DNA from: Methanosarcinales archaeon
GTDB taxonomy: Archaea > Halobacteriota > Methanosarcinia > Methanosarcinales > Methanocomedenaceae
Assembly (NCBI GenBank): GCA_030666885.1
Contig: DAOUWY010000031.1
Span: forward strand, 1 to 11,644
Direction of reading: 5' to 3'
DNA: 11,644 nucleotides
Shown: piece after piece, positions 1-6,933 of the stretch
Layout of the letters: each line of letters starts with the position of its first letter
How positions within the stretch are numbered: the stretch's first letter is position 1
Made by a program: the position numbers and the translations under genes
Notes under the pieces: model-generated
Databases searched by the model: none
Seen by the model: the letters and a program-made list of their open reading frames with translations, nothing else
What the model was told of the DNA's origin: nothing

Positions 1-896
1 ACGCACTGTTTCACATAAACAGAATTTATCATTGTGTCCACTTTTGATGCAGGTGACGTTACTGCAACAGACCATATCTGGTTACGCCAGTAGATAGGAG
101 AATAAGCTATTAATCTCTTTTCAGAACGATTTATCCCTAAATAATAACCTGTGCCTTCGGAACCATTCATCTGGTGATGAAGTATCTGCTGCAGATACGG
201 GCTTTCATTACCCAGTTTATCCGGATAATTCCGTCCCCATAGGTATCTATTGGAACTGTCATACAATATTGTCCCCCGCTTATCGATCATATAAATCTCA
301 TGCGGGGATTCACAATTGTTCAGGAATCGGTCTGAAATATCCGATATCCTTATTATTACAATTACGATGCCTTTGAACTCGTCACCTTTATAAACAGGCG
401 TCCAGATAAAACCCCCCATCCCCCCCTCCAATAAGAACGTAGGATTTGAAATGTATGTCTCCTTGTTGTCCCTGGCCCGTTCAAAAGCCCATTCCTGGTT
501 ATTTTCATAAAGGTCATAACCAAGCGGACTGTTTTCTTCCGGATATCCAAGAGTCACTATACCGCTTTCGTTTACGAACTCAATGACATGTATGTCAGTT
601 GTTTCATTATAGACATTAACAAAAGAAGTTACCACTTCATCAGGTGGTTTATCCGATATCTCATTGGCCAGTATCTCGATGATTACTGTCTTCTGGTTTA
701 AAAATTCCTCTATTCCATCCGTGGACTGCCTTGCAAGTAACAACTGTTGTTCATTGAACTGTTCCTGGACTATATTCTGTACCTCTTCATTAGTCCTGGA
801 TCCAAGGAATATAATCAGGGTAATGGCAAAAATACAAATAATCAGGATTGTTAGCAGATTATACTTATGATCCTTAAATATTAGATTCGGTACCAT
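1..896 (-). CDS. Membrane sensor with Cache-like extracellular domain, probably a sensor histidine kinase (C-terminus cut off by window edge)
   Basis: An open frame runs without a stop from ATG at 896 to the window edge, giving the first 298 residues. A short cytoplasmic start is followed by one hydrophobic membrane segment (about residues 14-32, LLTILIICIFAITLIIF). A long extracytoplasmic region follows, ending in the pattern RLIAYSPIYW then WSVAVTSP (about 261-282), typical of the distal end of double-Cache ligand-binding domains. The second membrane helix and the output domain lie beyond the window. The gene starts 36 bases after the stop of a response regulator on the same strand, so the two probably form one operon, and a histidine kinase output is the likeliest inference. 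A chemoreceptor or diguanylate-cyclase-type output cannot be excluded. An in-frame stop lies nine codons upstream of the chosen ATG. No strong Shine-Dalgarno site is visible. G-runs at 412-426 are read through in frame. Confidence 0.78.
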   Translation of the reverse strand, partial: MVPNLIFKDHKYNLLTILIICIFAITLIIFLGSRTNEEVQNIVQEQFNEQQLLLARQSTDGIEEFLNQKTVIIEILANEISDKPPDEVVTSFVNVYNETTDIHVIEFVNESGIVTLGYPEENSPLGYDLYENNQEWAFERARDNKETYISNPTFLLEGGMGGFIWTPVYKGDEFKGIVIVIIRISDISDRFLNNCESPHEIYMIDKRGTILYDSSNRYLWGRNYPDKLGNESPYLQQILHHQMNGSEGTGYYLGINRSEKRLIAYSPIYWRNQIWSVAVTSPASKVDTMINSVYVKQC

Positions 897-932
897 TTGA
901 ATGAGACAAATATATCTGGGTTATTGACCAAG

Positions 933-1445
933 TCAAACGCCGGTCCTTCGAAGTATCATTTTTATCCTGGCCTTTAACTCGCCCAGGTCGAACGGTTTGG
1001 TAACATAATCATCAGCACCGGTCTCTATCCCTTCTATCTTATCATCGATATCGCCTTTGGCTGTTAACATTATTATCGGGATGTAGCCAGTTAATGCATC
1101 ATCTTTTAACACATTGCACACCTCGAACCCGTCCATGCCCGGCATCATCAGGTCCAGCAGTATCAAATCCGGATGATTCGATCTTGTCTTTTCAATAGCT
1201 TCCATGCCGCTGGATGCTTCAACAACCAGGTAATCTTCAGCTTCCAGTGCCCTTTTAAGGGGTATCAGGGTATCAAGTTCATCATCCACTATCAGTATCT
1301 TTTGCCTTGTATCCGACAGCATCTCAAGTTTTTCTTTTACTTCTTCTTCGCTGATCAGAAGTAATTCAGCAATGCGGGAATAAGGCATTTCAGGGTCTTT
1401 TTTAATAATATTTATTATCTCTTTATCTATCTCGTCCGGATTCAT
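933..1445 (-). CDS. Response regulator with N-terminal AsnC-like helix-turn-helix and C-terminal receiver domain
   Basis: The 170-residue protein has two parts. Residues 1-45 (DEIDKEIINIIKKD, then YSRIAELLLISEEEVKEKL) look like the winged-helix start of AsnC/Lrp regulators. Residues 48-168 form a complete CheY-like receiver: acidic pair D54-D55 in ILIVDDE, phospho-acceptor D98 in LLDLMMPGMDG, switch T128 in IIMLTAK, and K150 in DDYVTKPFD. It should accept phosphate from a partner kinase, presumably the sensor encoded 36 bases downstream. The domain order is the reverse of OmpR/NarL-type regulators, where the receiver comes first. The N-terminal part may bind DNA or may only be a protein-interaction module. 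GGTGG at 1450-1454 sits four bases before the ATG and acts as a plausible ribosome binding site. The stop is TGA. The receiver call is certain; the DNA-binding role is inferred. Confidence 0.93.
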   Translation of the reverse strand: MNPDEIDKEIINIIKKDPEMPYSRIAELLLISEEEVKEKLEMLSDTRQKILIVDDELDTLIPLKRALEAEDYLVVEASSGMEAIEKTRSNHPDLILLDLMMPGMDGFEVCNVLKDDALTGYIPIIMLTAKGDIDDKIEGIETGADDYVTKPFDLGELKARIKMILRRTGV

Positions 1446-1449
1446 ATAA

Positions 1450-1454
1450 CCACC
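1450..1454 (-). promoter_or_regulatory. Ribosome binding site of the response regulator
   Basis: On the minus strand GGTGG lies four bases before ATG at 1445. It supports this start over any internal one. Confidence 0.5.
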
Positions 1455-1553
1455 AAATTAACAGACAAACTATTTAATATATCAAATGAAATCATTATAC
1501 TTAAGATTTATCAAAGTATACGTAAACCTTTCTATCAATTATCCTATCTCAAA

Positions 1554-1562
1554 AATATATAG
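1554..1562 (+). promoter_or_regulatory. Probable TATA box for the winged-helix gene
   Basis: AATATATAG preceded by an A-run fits an archaeal TATA box with purine-rich BRE. Initiation about 25 bases downstream would fall near 1583-1587, giving a very short leader before the start at 1593/1599. No Shine-Dalgarno site is seen, consistent with nearly leaderless translation. The divergent response-regulator gene probably has its own promoter in the same 150-base gap; the A/T-rich stretches near 1470-1503 are candidates I cannot choose between. Confidence 0.4.
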
Positions 1563-1598
1563 TAAGCCTTATTACTGATTAACTGATATTATGTGGTA

Positions 1599-1880
1599 AT
1601 GACTGCACTTGAAAAAATATTCGGACGGACTGCACAAATGACAGTCCTTGAAAATCTTATCAAACACCAGAATGAATCCACTTACCTTTCAGGAATCGCA
1701 GAAGAGACCGGACTGTCCCATTCAAGTGTGGCAAGAGTGATCGACCCATTGCTAAAAGCTGACGTTGTTATTGAAAAACGCCTTGGTAAACAGATCCGTA
1801 CATTCAGGTTGAACATGGATAACAAAACCACAAAACTGATATTGGATTTTCATATAAAACTCAATAAAGAATTTGAATAA
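1599..1880 (+). CDS. Small winged helix-turn-helix regulator
   Basis: The 93-residue protein is essentially one winged-helix domain. Residues 29-52 (YLSGIAEETGL, then SHSSVARVIDPL) form the helix-turn-helix, with SHSSVARVID as recognition helix. KRLGKQIRTFRL forms the wing, and a basic, amphipathic C-terminal helix could dimerise. The family resembles MarR/ArsR-like regulators common in Methanosarcinales. It has no visible ligand or metal site. It is transcribed away from the two-component pair and towards sppA, from which it is separated by 49 bases. It may control its own promoter or the divergent regulator gene, but nothing in the sequence shows the target. GTG at 1593, two codons earlier, is an alternative start. 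ATG at 1591 leads straight to a stop (ATG TGG TAA) and is not usable. Confidence 0.85.
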   Translation: MTALEKIFGRTAQMTVLENLIKHQNESTYLSGIAEETGLSHSSVARVIDPLLKADVVIEKRLGKQIRTFRLNMDNKTTKLILDFHIKLNKEFE

Positions 1881-1929
1881 TTTATAGCACATTCTATATA
1901 ATATTTGAAGTGATTTTCGAAGTAATATT

Positions 1930-2985
1930 CTAAGCCTCGATAAATCCGAAAGGACTTTCAAAAAGATATCCTACCAGGGATTTAGATTGGGCATCAGTAC
2001 TTTCTGTACTTCCGAACAGGATACTTGACAATGAAGGCTTGTTCTTATAACTCACAATCGGCTTACCTTCGATACCACCCATTTTTGCCGCTACATCAAT
2101 AGCATCATAGAGGTTCCCGGTCTCATCCACCAGCCCCAGTTCCACAGCCCTGGCTCCCGTATATATCCTGCCGTCGGCCATGTCTTTCACATCAGACCTG
2201 TTCAAGCCCCTTCCAGTGGCAATCTCATCAACGAACCTTTCGAAAACATCCAGGACCACCTCTTCTGAATATTGCCTTTCAGCATCACTCAGTCCCCTCC
2301 AGTTGGCACCCATATCCTTGAAATCTCCGCTCTTTGCCACGTAAAATTTTATTCCCTCCTCATCAAAATACTCAGAACTGTTCTCGAACACCCAGATAAC
2401 TCCAATACTACCTGTCATTGTATCCGGGTTGGCTATAATGTGGTCTGCCGGTGCAGAGATATAATAAGCTGCACTGGCTGCCACATCACCCATTGATACT
2501 ACAACAGGCTTATGTTCCTGTGCTTTTTTTATCTCTGACACAATCTCCTGGGCCGAGGCAGGTGTACCGCCAGGGCTATTTATGCGCAGCACAATGGCCT
2601 TTACATTCTTATCATCAGCAGCATCCTGGATGCTCCTGCTGATCTCTTCCGATGTGGCATACCCTAATCCTCCAGGTAAATTGCCTGTTATCATAGTACC
2701 CTGGACATATATCACAGCAACCTTATTGGAATCCCCGGGCAAGGTATCGAAATCTCCAAAAATGACGAAAAAGCTCCCGCCAATTATTGTCAATAGTCCA
2801 AAAATCACCAGCAGATAGATCAAAACGCGTCCTGCTCTTGAACCCTTTTTCCCGGGTTTTGGAACAGTAGCCCCGGCAGGACCTGTCGGTCCGGTATCTA
2901 TTTGTCTGGTAAGCTCAGTTCCCTCTATCTGTCCACCATCGACTGGCATACCTCCCTGATCCGTGTTTTCATCTTGCTGGAACAT
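1930..2985 (-). CDS. sppA: Membrane-anchored signal peptide peptidase SppA (S49 serine protease)
   Basis: The 351-residue protein is the short, single-domain form of SppA, which cleaves leftover signal peptides or other membrane-bound peptides. Residues 1-52 are a hydrophilic cytoplasmic start with a Gly/Pro stretch (TGPTGPAGAT, about 31-40). Residues 54-76 form one membrane anchor, and the protease domain follows, predicted outside the cell. INSPGG (135-140) is the conserved oxyanion-side motif. The nucleophile is S171 in VAASAAYYIS and the general base is K223 in SGDFKDMG. Their 52-residue spacing matches the Ser/Lys dyad of the Bacillus subtilis enzyme. MTGSIGVI (190-197) and ADGRIYTGARAVELGLVDETG (270-290) are further family motifs. 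One oddity is AASAA where AASGG is usual. The stop is TAG. The ribosome binding site is weak. The gene lies downstream of atwA but is separated from it by 156 bases and a terminator-like hairpin. Confidence 0.93.
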   Translation of the reverse strand: MFQQDENTDQGGMPVDGGQIEGTELTRQIDTGPTGPAGATVPKPGKKGSRAGRVLIYLLVIFGLLTIIGGSFFVIFGDFDTLPGDSNKVAVIYVQGTMITGNLPGGLGYATSEEISRSIQDAADDKNVKAIVLRINSPGGTPASAQEIVSEIKKAQEHKPVVVSMGDVAASAAYYISAPADHIIANPDTMTGSIGVIWVFENSSEYFDEEGIKFYVAKSGDFKDMGANWRGLSDAERQYSEEVVLDVFERFVDEIATGRGLNRSDVKDMADGRIYTGARAVELGLVDETGNLYDAIDVAAKMGGIEGKPIVSYKNKPSLSSILFGSTESTDAQSKSLVGYLFESPFGFIEA

Positions 2986-3065
2986 ATTATTTCCGGAAGA
3001 TATATTCTACTGGGATATCATAAAATAGTAGGTATGACCGGGTGGCAGTCAATGATTTAAATGCT

Positions 3066-3112
3066 AAGATAAAACCACTGTAGTAAAACCAATATGGTAA
3101 TACTACTATGGT
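3066..3112 (-). terminator. Hairpin and T-rich tail downstream of atwA
   Basis: Bases 3074-3112 form a 39-base nested dyad: 4, then 6, then 4 paired bases, separated by two symmetric two-base mismatches, around a three-base ATA loop. Outer arms are ACCACTGTAGTA and TACTACTATGGT; the inner arm is ACCA/TGGT. Read on the minus strand it starts 30 bases after the atwA stop and is followed directly by TTTTATCTT. This suits transcription termination or mRNA 3'-end protection for atwA, ahead of the sppA promoter. A protein-binding operator for sppA is the alternative. Confidence 0.5.
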
Positions 3113-3141
3113 CTTCCCGGTTCCACAATGGATAAACCAAT

Positions 3142-4872
3142 TTATTTCATGTTTTCCATCTTATAGTCCACTATAGCATGTTCCATATAGGTGGCATGTC
3201 CTATCTCGATCAATTTACTTGTAACAGCAAGCGGGTCGCCATCCATGGTTATATCACCGTTATCGATCAATATAGCCCTGTGTGCAACTTCATTCACAAA
3301 ATCCATGTGATGGCTGATCAATATGATGGTGGTCCCAAACTTTTCACTGACTACTTTCAGGGAATTGGCTACTTCCCGCAAGGTAATAGGGTCCAGGTCG
3401 CCAAAAGGTTCATCCAGCAGCAGATAATCAGGATTTGTTATCATGGCAAGTGCCAGTGCCGCCCGTACATTCTCTCCACCGCTCAACTGGTATGGCTTTG
3501 AATCCAGGACTGACATGGGAAGTTTCATTGCTCCAAATATCGGCCCGGCATGTTTTGTGACCTCATCCAAAGGACTTCTCGGGAAGAGCACGCTGACAAT
3601 ATCCAGTGAATACCCCATCCTTTCCAGTTCTTCCTGGGCACTTTCCCCTCCGACATCTGTTAACCTGTATATTGCATCCAGGTGTTCATCAGGAATACTC
3701 AATTCTTTTGCTTTTTCCCTTGCAGCCTCTAATACATGCATACCCTTAACACCCAGCTTATAGGCCAGTTGGTGCTTAATTGGCGTATTCGGGTAGAGGG
3801 CGAATTCCTGGTACATAATGCTGGTACGCCTGCGCAGTTCCATTCTATCAGGAGAGTAAATAGTGGTATCAACCCATTTACCATCAAGCAGGAAATTTAT
3901 CTCACCTTCATCAGGATAAATAAGCCCGTCCATTGCATGTAACAGTGTGGTCTTACCTGCACCACTTGGTCCGATAAGTGCAGTGATCTCGCCTTTTTTG
4001 AATTCCACATTCATATCCTCGATATCCAGTACTTCTCCTTGGCGCACCAGGAAATAGCGCTGGCAAAGATCCTCGACCCCAATTACGGTCTTGTCTTCTT
4101 TCAATTCAGGCAGTGGCACTTCAGGTTTCATACCTTTAAGGAAATCTTCAATAAGGTCATCCGCTTTTCCCTCTGCTACGATCTTGCCTTCCTCCAGCCA
4201 TATCACCTTATCAGCAAGATAACTGTGTATTTCTGGCAAATGAGAGACAATTATGGTAATGATCCCGGTCTTCTGCTGGACCCTCTTGATCGTATCAAGG
4301 ACCTCCTGTTTAGTAGCAGGACAGGTCATGGTAGCAGGTTCATCCAGCAGCAGTAACTTGGGATTGGCTGCGATCTGGCGTGCGATCAATAACCTCTGTT
4401 TCTCGCCTCCGCTTAGAACAGGTGTGTAATGTTCAGCCTTGTGCTCAAGACCCACGAGTTTGAGGAATTCCATACTCTGGGCATACAGATCATCATAATC
4501 GGGATGTTCCTTTGATGGTAGTGCTTCATGGCCAACACGCAATGAATATAGGCGCCTGATGATGTTCTCTATAGCAGACCCCGGCCAGATACCGAAATTC
4601 CTCTGTAAATGGATGGCAGTCATTCCCTTCATTGCCAGCATGTCCTCATACGGGGAGTCAGGAGTAAGGGTAAGGTTATCCAGTTGTATTTCACCCTCGT
4701 TAAAGTGCTCTATACCTCTTAACACCATCATTAAGGTAGTCTTACCACTGCCACTTCTCCCCATTACCCCAAGAATCTTGCCATCGTTCACTTCAAAATT
4801 AATACCATCAATTGCCCTAACTGTAGCATCTTCCAACTCGTAGTCTTTTACAAGGTTTTTAACTTTAAGCAT
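3142..4872 (-). CDS. atwA: Methyl-coenzyme M reductase activation component A2 (AtwA), twin ABC ATPase
   Basis: The 576-residue protein has two ABC-type ATPase domains and no membrane segment. Numbering below starts from the GTG at 4875, one codon earlier. Domain 1 has Walker A GRSGSGKT (39-46), signature LSGGE (154-158), Walker B LLLLDEP (174-180) and H-loop SH (211-212). Domain 2 has Walker A GPSGAGKT (302-309), signature LSGGE (464-468), Walker B YLLLDEPFGDLDP (484-496) and H-loop SHH (521-523). The length, the spacing and the long insert between Walker A and signature in domain 2 fit AtwA. In methanogens this soluble protein supplies ATP for reductive activation of the nickel cofactor F430 in methyl-CoM reductase. 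The gene stands alone, not beside mcr genes. GGAGG at 4882-4886 lies nine bases before the ATG used here, or six before the adjacent GTG at 4875. Domain 1 has ATMTCPAT after Walker B instead of a clear D-loop (SALD). An uncharacterised related ABC-F-like or transport ATPase is a less likely reading. Confidence 0.9.
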   Translation of the reverse strand: MLKVKNLVKDYELEDATVRAIDGINFEVNDGKILGVMGRSGSGKTTLMMVLRGIEHFNEGEIQLDNLTLTPDSPYEDMLAMKGMTAIHLQRNFGIWPGSAIENIIRRLYSLRVGHEALPSKEHPDYDDLYAQSMEFLKLVGLEHKAEHYTPVLSGGEKQRLLIARQIAANPKLLLLDEPATMTCPATKQEVLDTIKRVQQKTGIITIIVSHLPEIHSYLADKVIWLEEGKIVAEGKADDLIEDFLKGMKPEVPLPELKEDKTVIGVEDLCQRYFLVRQGEVLDIEDMNVEFKKGEITALIGPSGAGKTTLLHAMDGLIYPDEGEINFLLDGKWVDTTIYSPDRMELRRRTSIMYQEFALYPNTPIKHQLAYKLGVKGMHVLEAAREKAKELSIPDEHLDAIYRLTDVGGESAQEELERMGYSLDIVSVLFPRSPLDEVTKHAGPIFGAMKLPMSVLDSKPYQLSGGENVRAALALAMITNPDYLLLDEPFGDLDPITLREVANSLKVVSEKFGTTIILISHHMDFVNEVAHRAILIDNGDITMDGDPLAVTSKLIEIGHATYMEHAIVDYKMENMK

Positions 4873-4881
4873 CACAGACGT

Positions 4882-4886
4882 CCTCC
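4882..4886 (-). promoter_or_regulatory. Ribosome binding site of atwA
   Basis: GGAGG on the minus strand is six bases before GTG at 4875 and nine before ATG at 4872. Both starts are compatible, so the exact first residue is undecided. Confidence 0.65.
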
Positions 4887-4938
4887 AAAGTTTTTCATTA
4901 AGCCGCCTTTTATCTGAACTTCTTTTAGCAGGTAATAG

Positions 4939-4951
4939 TCATTATTAATGA
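4939..4951. promoter_or_regulatory. Palindrome TCATTATTAATGA in the atwA/lipoprotein divergent region
   Basis: Perfect 6-bp arms surround one central T. It lies about 65 bases upstream of the atwA start, where its A/T-rich core could overlap the atwA promoter. It could be an operator or a chance palindrome in A/T-rich DNA. The remainder of 4876-5094 shows no gene; an open frame extending upstream of 5095 lacks a start with a ribosome binding site. Confidence 0.25.
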
Positions 4952-5031
4952 GAGTTATTCTTCATGCTGTGGTTCCATATATTCATTACGGTAATAGCTT
5001 ATGGAAATGTCTGTTTCGACCCATACACAAA

Positions 5032-5038
5032 TTTTATA
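5032..5038 (+). promoter_or_regulatory. Probable TATA box of the lipoprotein gene
   Basis: TTTTATA preceded by ACACAAA resembles an archaeal BRE/TATA pair. A start of transcription near 5060 would leave a leader of about 35 bases containing the ribosome binding site GGTGAT at 5085-5090. A second A/T-rich candidate near 5055 is too close to that site to be preferred. Confidence 0.45.
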
Positions 5039-5094
5039 CAAAGGAAACAATAACTATAAAACCATCTCATGATAAATATAAAAAGGTGATAATT

Positions 5095-6267
5095 ATGAAA
5101 AAACCAGTTATCCTGATCTGTGTACTTCTTGTATCGTCGGTCATTATCTTCTCAGGGTGTGTATCTGAATATGAGGTTCCCGAGCCTCCCGAAACCACAC
5201 CTGCACCAGAAGAGACCAGTAATACTACTGTTACCCCCACTGCTACACAAACAGTAGACCCGGTCCAGCTTCTCAGCGGTCCCACAGATGAATGGACCAA
5301 CAGGGTAAGGATCAAGGAAGTATCCATTTCAGATGATGGTAACTATGTGGGAGGTGTGTCCACCCGGAAGGCTATAATAATAACGCCCACAAAAAAACTA
5401 CTGACAAACTATAACTGGCCCAATGCCCAGTTCATCTCCGTATCGGGCTCAGGGGAATATATAGGCATAGCTGATAATGATTTTGTAGAATTATATGATA
5501 ACACCGGAGGAAAACTGTATTCCTATAATACAGGTGGCACTATTAACCAGATAGATGTCCTGGATAATGGCAATTTGATACAGGGCGGTGAAAAGTCACC
5601 GCAGTTATCTGCCGTGGGTATCAAGGGTAATGAAGTATGGAACTGGCCAATTGGCATATCCACTGCAAAGGTCCAGGTTTTTGATTATTCGGCCGACGGC
5701 AAAAACATGCTTGTAGGCACCCAGGATGAAATGGTATACTACCTTGACACGGAGAGTAAGCATATGTACACCTGGTTCAAGGACGTATCCGGTGAAGTTG
5801 AAGATGTAAAGATATCAGATGACGGTGAGAAGCTGTATGTCCTGACAGATGATAATAAGATACATTCCTTTGACAAATATGAAAATAAAAACTGGGAAAA
5901 GGAAATCGATATAAACACTGTTGAGATAGAGATCAGCAAGGACGGGAGTTATATCCTGACAAAACCCTATAATGCAGACAATAGTTTTTCATTTAAGAAC
6001 AAGGTATATCTGCTTGACCAAAACGGCAATGTGGAATGGATGAAGCAGATGGGATCTGACGTAGGGGTTATTGGAATATCAGAAGACGCTGAATATGTGG
6101 TTATCAGTGAGGACAAGGACCTGAGAATGTATAACCTGGATGGTGTTGAAAAGGCAACCTACCATCTTGAAAGTCAATACGGGATGTTTTTCGTATGCCT
6201 CGACATGACCCCGGATGCCAGTAAAATGGCCCTTGGCACCACAAACTCACTGTTAGTATTCGGGTAA
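5095..6267 (+). CDS. Secreted lipoprotein with beta-propeller (WD40/PQQ-like) repeats
   Basis: The 390-residue protein starts with a lipoprotein signal: MKKPVI, a hydrophobic core (about 5-19) and lipobox IFSGC with C22. A Pro/Thr/Glu-rich linker (about 24-55) follows, presumably spacing the domain from the membrane. The rest is a series of roughly 40-residue blades, each with a pattern like VSISDDGNYVGGVS: VKISDDGEKLYVLTDDNKIHSFD (about 238-260), IEISKDGSYILTK (278-290), IGISEDAEYVVISEDKDLRMYN (327-347) and MTPDASKMALGTTNSLLVF (371-389). About seven or eight blades fit a closed propeller. Its ligand or partner is unknown. I chose ATG 5095 because GGTGAT at 5085-5090 precedes it and because it yields the signal peptide; the frame is open back to 4948, but that extension shows no family features. 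It is divergent from atwA and ends nine bases from the convergent hydrolase gene. There is no evidence for a catalytic role. Confidence 0.87.
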   Translation: MKKPVILICVLLVSSVIIFSGCVSEYEVPEPPETTPAPEETSNTTVTPTATQTVDPVQLLSGPTDEWTNRVRIKEVSISDDGNYVGGVSTRKAIIITPTKKLLTNYNWPNAQFISVSGSGEYIGIADNDFVELYDNTGGKLYSYNTGGTINQIDVLDNGNLIQGGEKSPQLSAVGIKGNEVWNWPIGISTAKVQVFDYSADGKNMLVGTQDEMVYYLDTESKHMYTWFKDVSGEVEDVKISDDGEKLYVLTDDNKIHSFDKYENKNWEKEIDINTVEIEISKDGSYILTKPYNADNSFSFKNKVYLLDQNGNVEWMKQMGSDVGVIGISEDAEYVVISEDKDLRMYNLDGVEKATYHLESQYGMFFVCLDMTPDASKMALGTTNSLLVFG

Positions 6268-6276
6268 TCCCGGATA

Positions 6277-6933
6277 CTACTCTTTTTCTTTTATCAGTAC
6301 TGCCCTGGCAGGCCCCCCGTCACCGTTAGCGATCTTTAGCGGCAGGCATACCAAAAAATAATCCCCTGCTTTCACATCTGTCATTTCAAGCCCTTCGATC
6401 ACTACGATACCCGCATCCAGCAATGTATGATGGACCTCGTGTTCCTCATCCTGAGCGCCTATGGATATAGCATCGGTACCAATAGTTTTAATCCCGGTAT
6501 CCGTGAGGTACCTGGCACATGCCGCCGTAAGACATGCCCCGCAGGATGCGCCCGGGCCACCTGAACAACCTAAGTAGCCTGAACCACTTAAGTCGCCCGA
6601 GTCACCCGGGCCGCCTTTAAATAAGATAATTTTCCCTGCTTCAAGTGGACCGATATCATCGGATTCTATGGGCCTGTTAATGGATGATAAGTCCAGTACC
6701 CTTGCACTGCCTACAAGCGTGTTCATAGACAGTCTGTCAATTCCGGCCCCGCCAGGTATGACGTGCAGGGGCGGGTCCACATGGGTGCCGGTATGGGTTC
6801 CAAGAGTGATACGTGAAATATTGTAGGAGTCGCCCTCATCAAGCCCTGATACCTTTGTGATATTTGGCCCCGTATCCCCGGGATACATCTCCATATCCGG
6901 GTGGATAGTCCTGGAGATGTCGATTATCTTCAT
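6277..6933 (-). CDS. Cyclase/kynurenine formamidase-like metal-dependent hydrolase with a repeat insert
   Basis: The 218-residue protein belongs to the cyclase family (KynB-like). The family metal motif HxGTHxDxP appears as HTGTHVDPP (47-55), giving H47, H51 and D53 as likely ligands, with H57 nearby. H168 and E180 in [16 protein letters not shown] are the likely second cluster, with the 12-residue spacing seen in KynB. Family members hydrolyse or cyclise amide bonds such as formylkynurenine; the substrate here cannot be deduced. Residues 107-134 are unusual: four hexapeptides ([24 protein letters not shown]), then CGAC, sit where relatives carry a short loop. The ATG overlaps the pheT stop by four bases (ATGA), implying co-transcription and coupled translation with pheT. 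The functional reason for that pairing is not obvious. The stop is TAG. Confidence 0.88.
   Translation of the reverse strand: MKIIDISRTIHPDMEMYPGDTGPNITKVSGLDEGDSYNISRITLGTHTGTHVDPPLHVIPGGAGIDRLSMNTLVGSARVLDLSSINRPIESDDIGPLEAGKIILFKGGPGDSGDLSGSGYLGCSGGPGASCGACLTAACARYLTDTGIKTIGTDAISIGAQDEEHEVHHTLLDAGIVVIEGLEMTDVKAGDYFLVCLPLKIANGDGGPARAVLIKEKE
6544..6615. repeat. Four tandem 18-bp repeats inside the hydrolase gene
   Basis: Four units (6544-6561, 6562-6579, 6580-6597, 6598-6615) of exactly 18 bp each encode a six-residue unit. Units two and three are closest (TGAACAACCTAAGTAGCC and TGAACCACTTAAGTCGCC); units one and four share CCCGGGCC. Each translated unit begins with G and ends with S. The period is a multiple of three, so the frame is kept. 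Slippage duplication is the likely origin. Confidence 0.7.

Noticed and set aside
362..550. A 62-residue frame on the minus strand
   Set aside because: It starts at TTG and lies out of frame inside the sensor gene, whose own frame is continuous from 896 to the edge and carries the membrane segment and Cache features.
3178..4843. Several plus-strand frames of 68-107 residues opposite atwA
   Set aside because: They are antisense shadows of a strongly supported gene and show no motifs or ribosome binding sites.
4948..5094. A 49-codon upstream extension of the lipoprotein gene
   Set aside because: It has no ribosome binding site and no family features, and it would bury the lipoprotein signal that starts at 5095 behind GGTGAT. 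The TATA-like box at 5032 also lies inside it.
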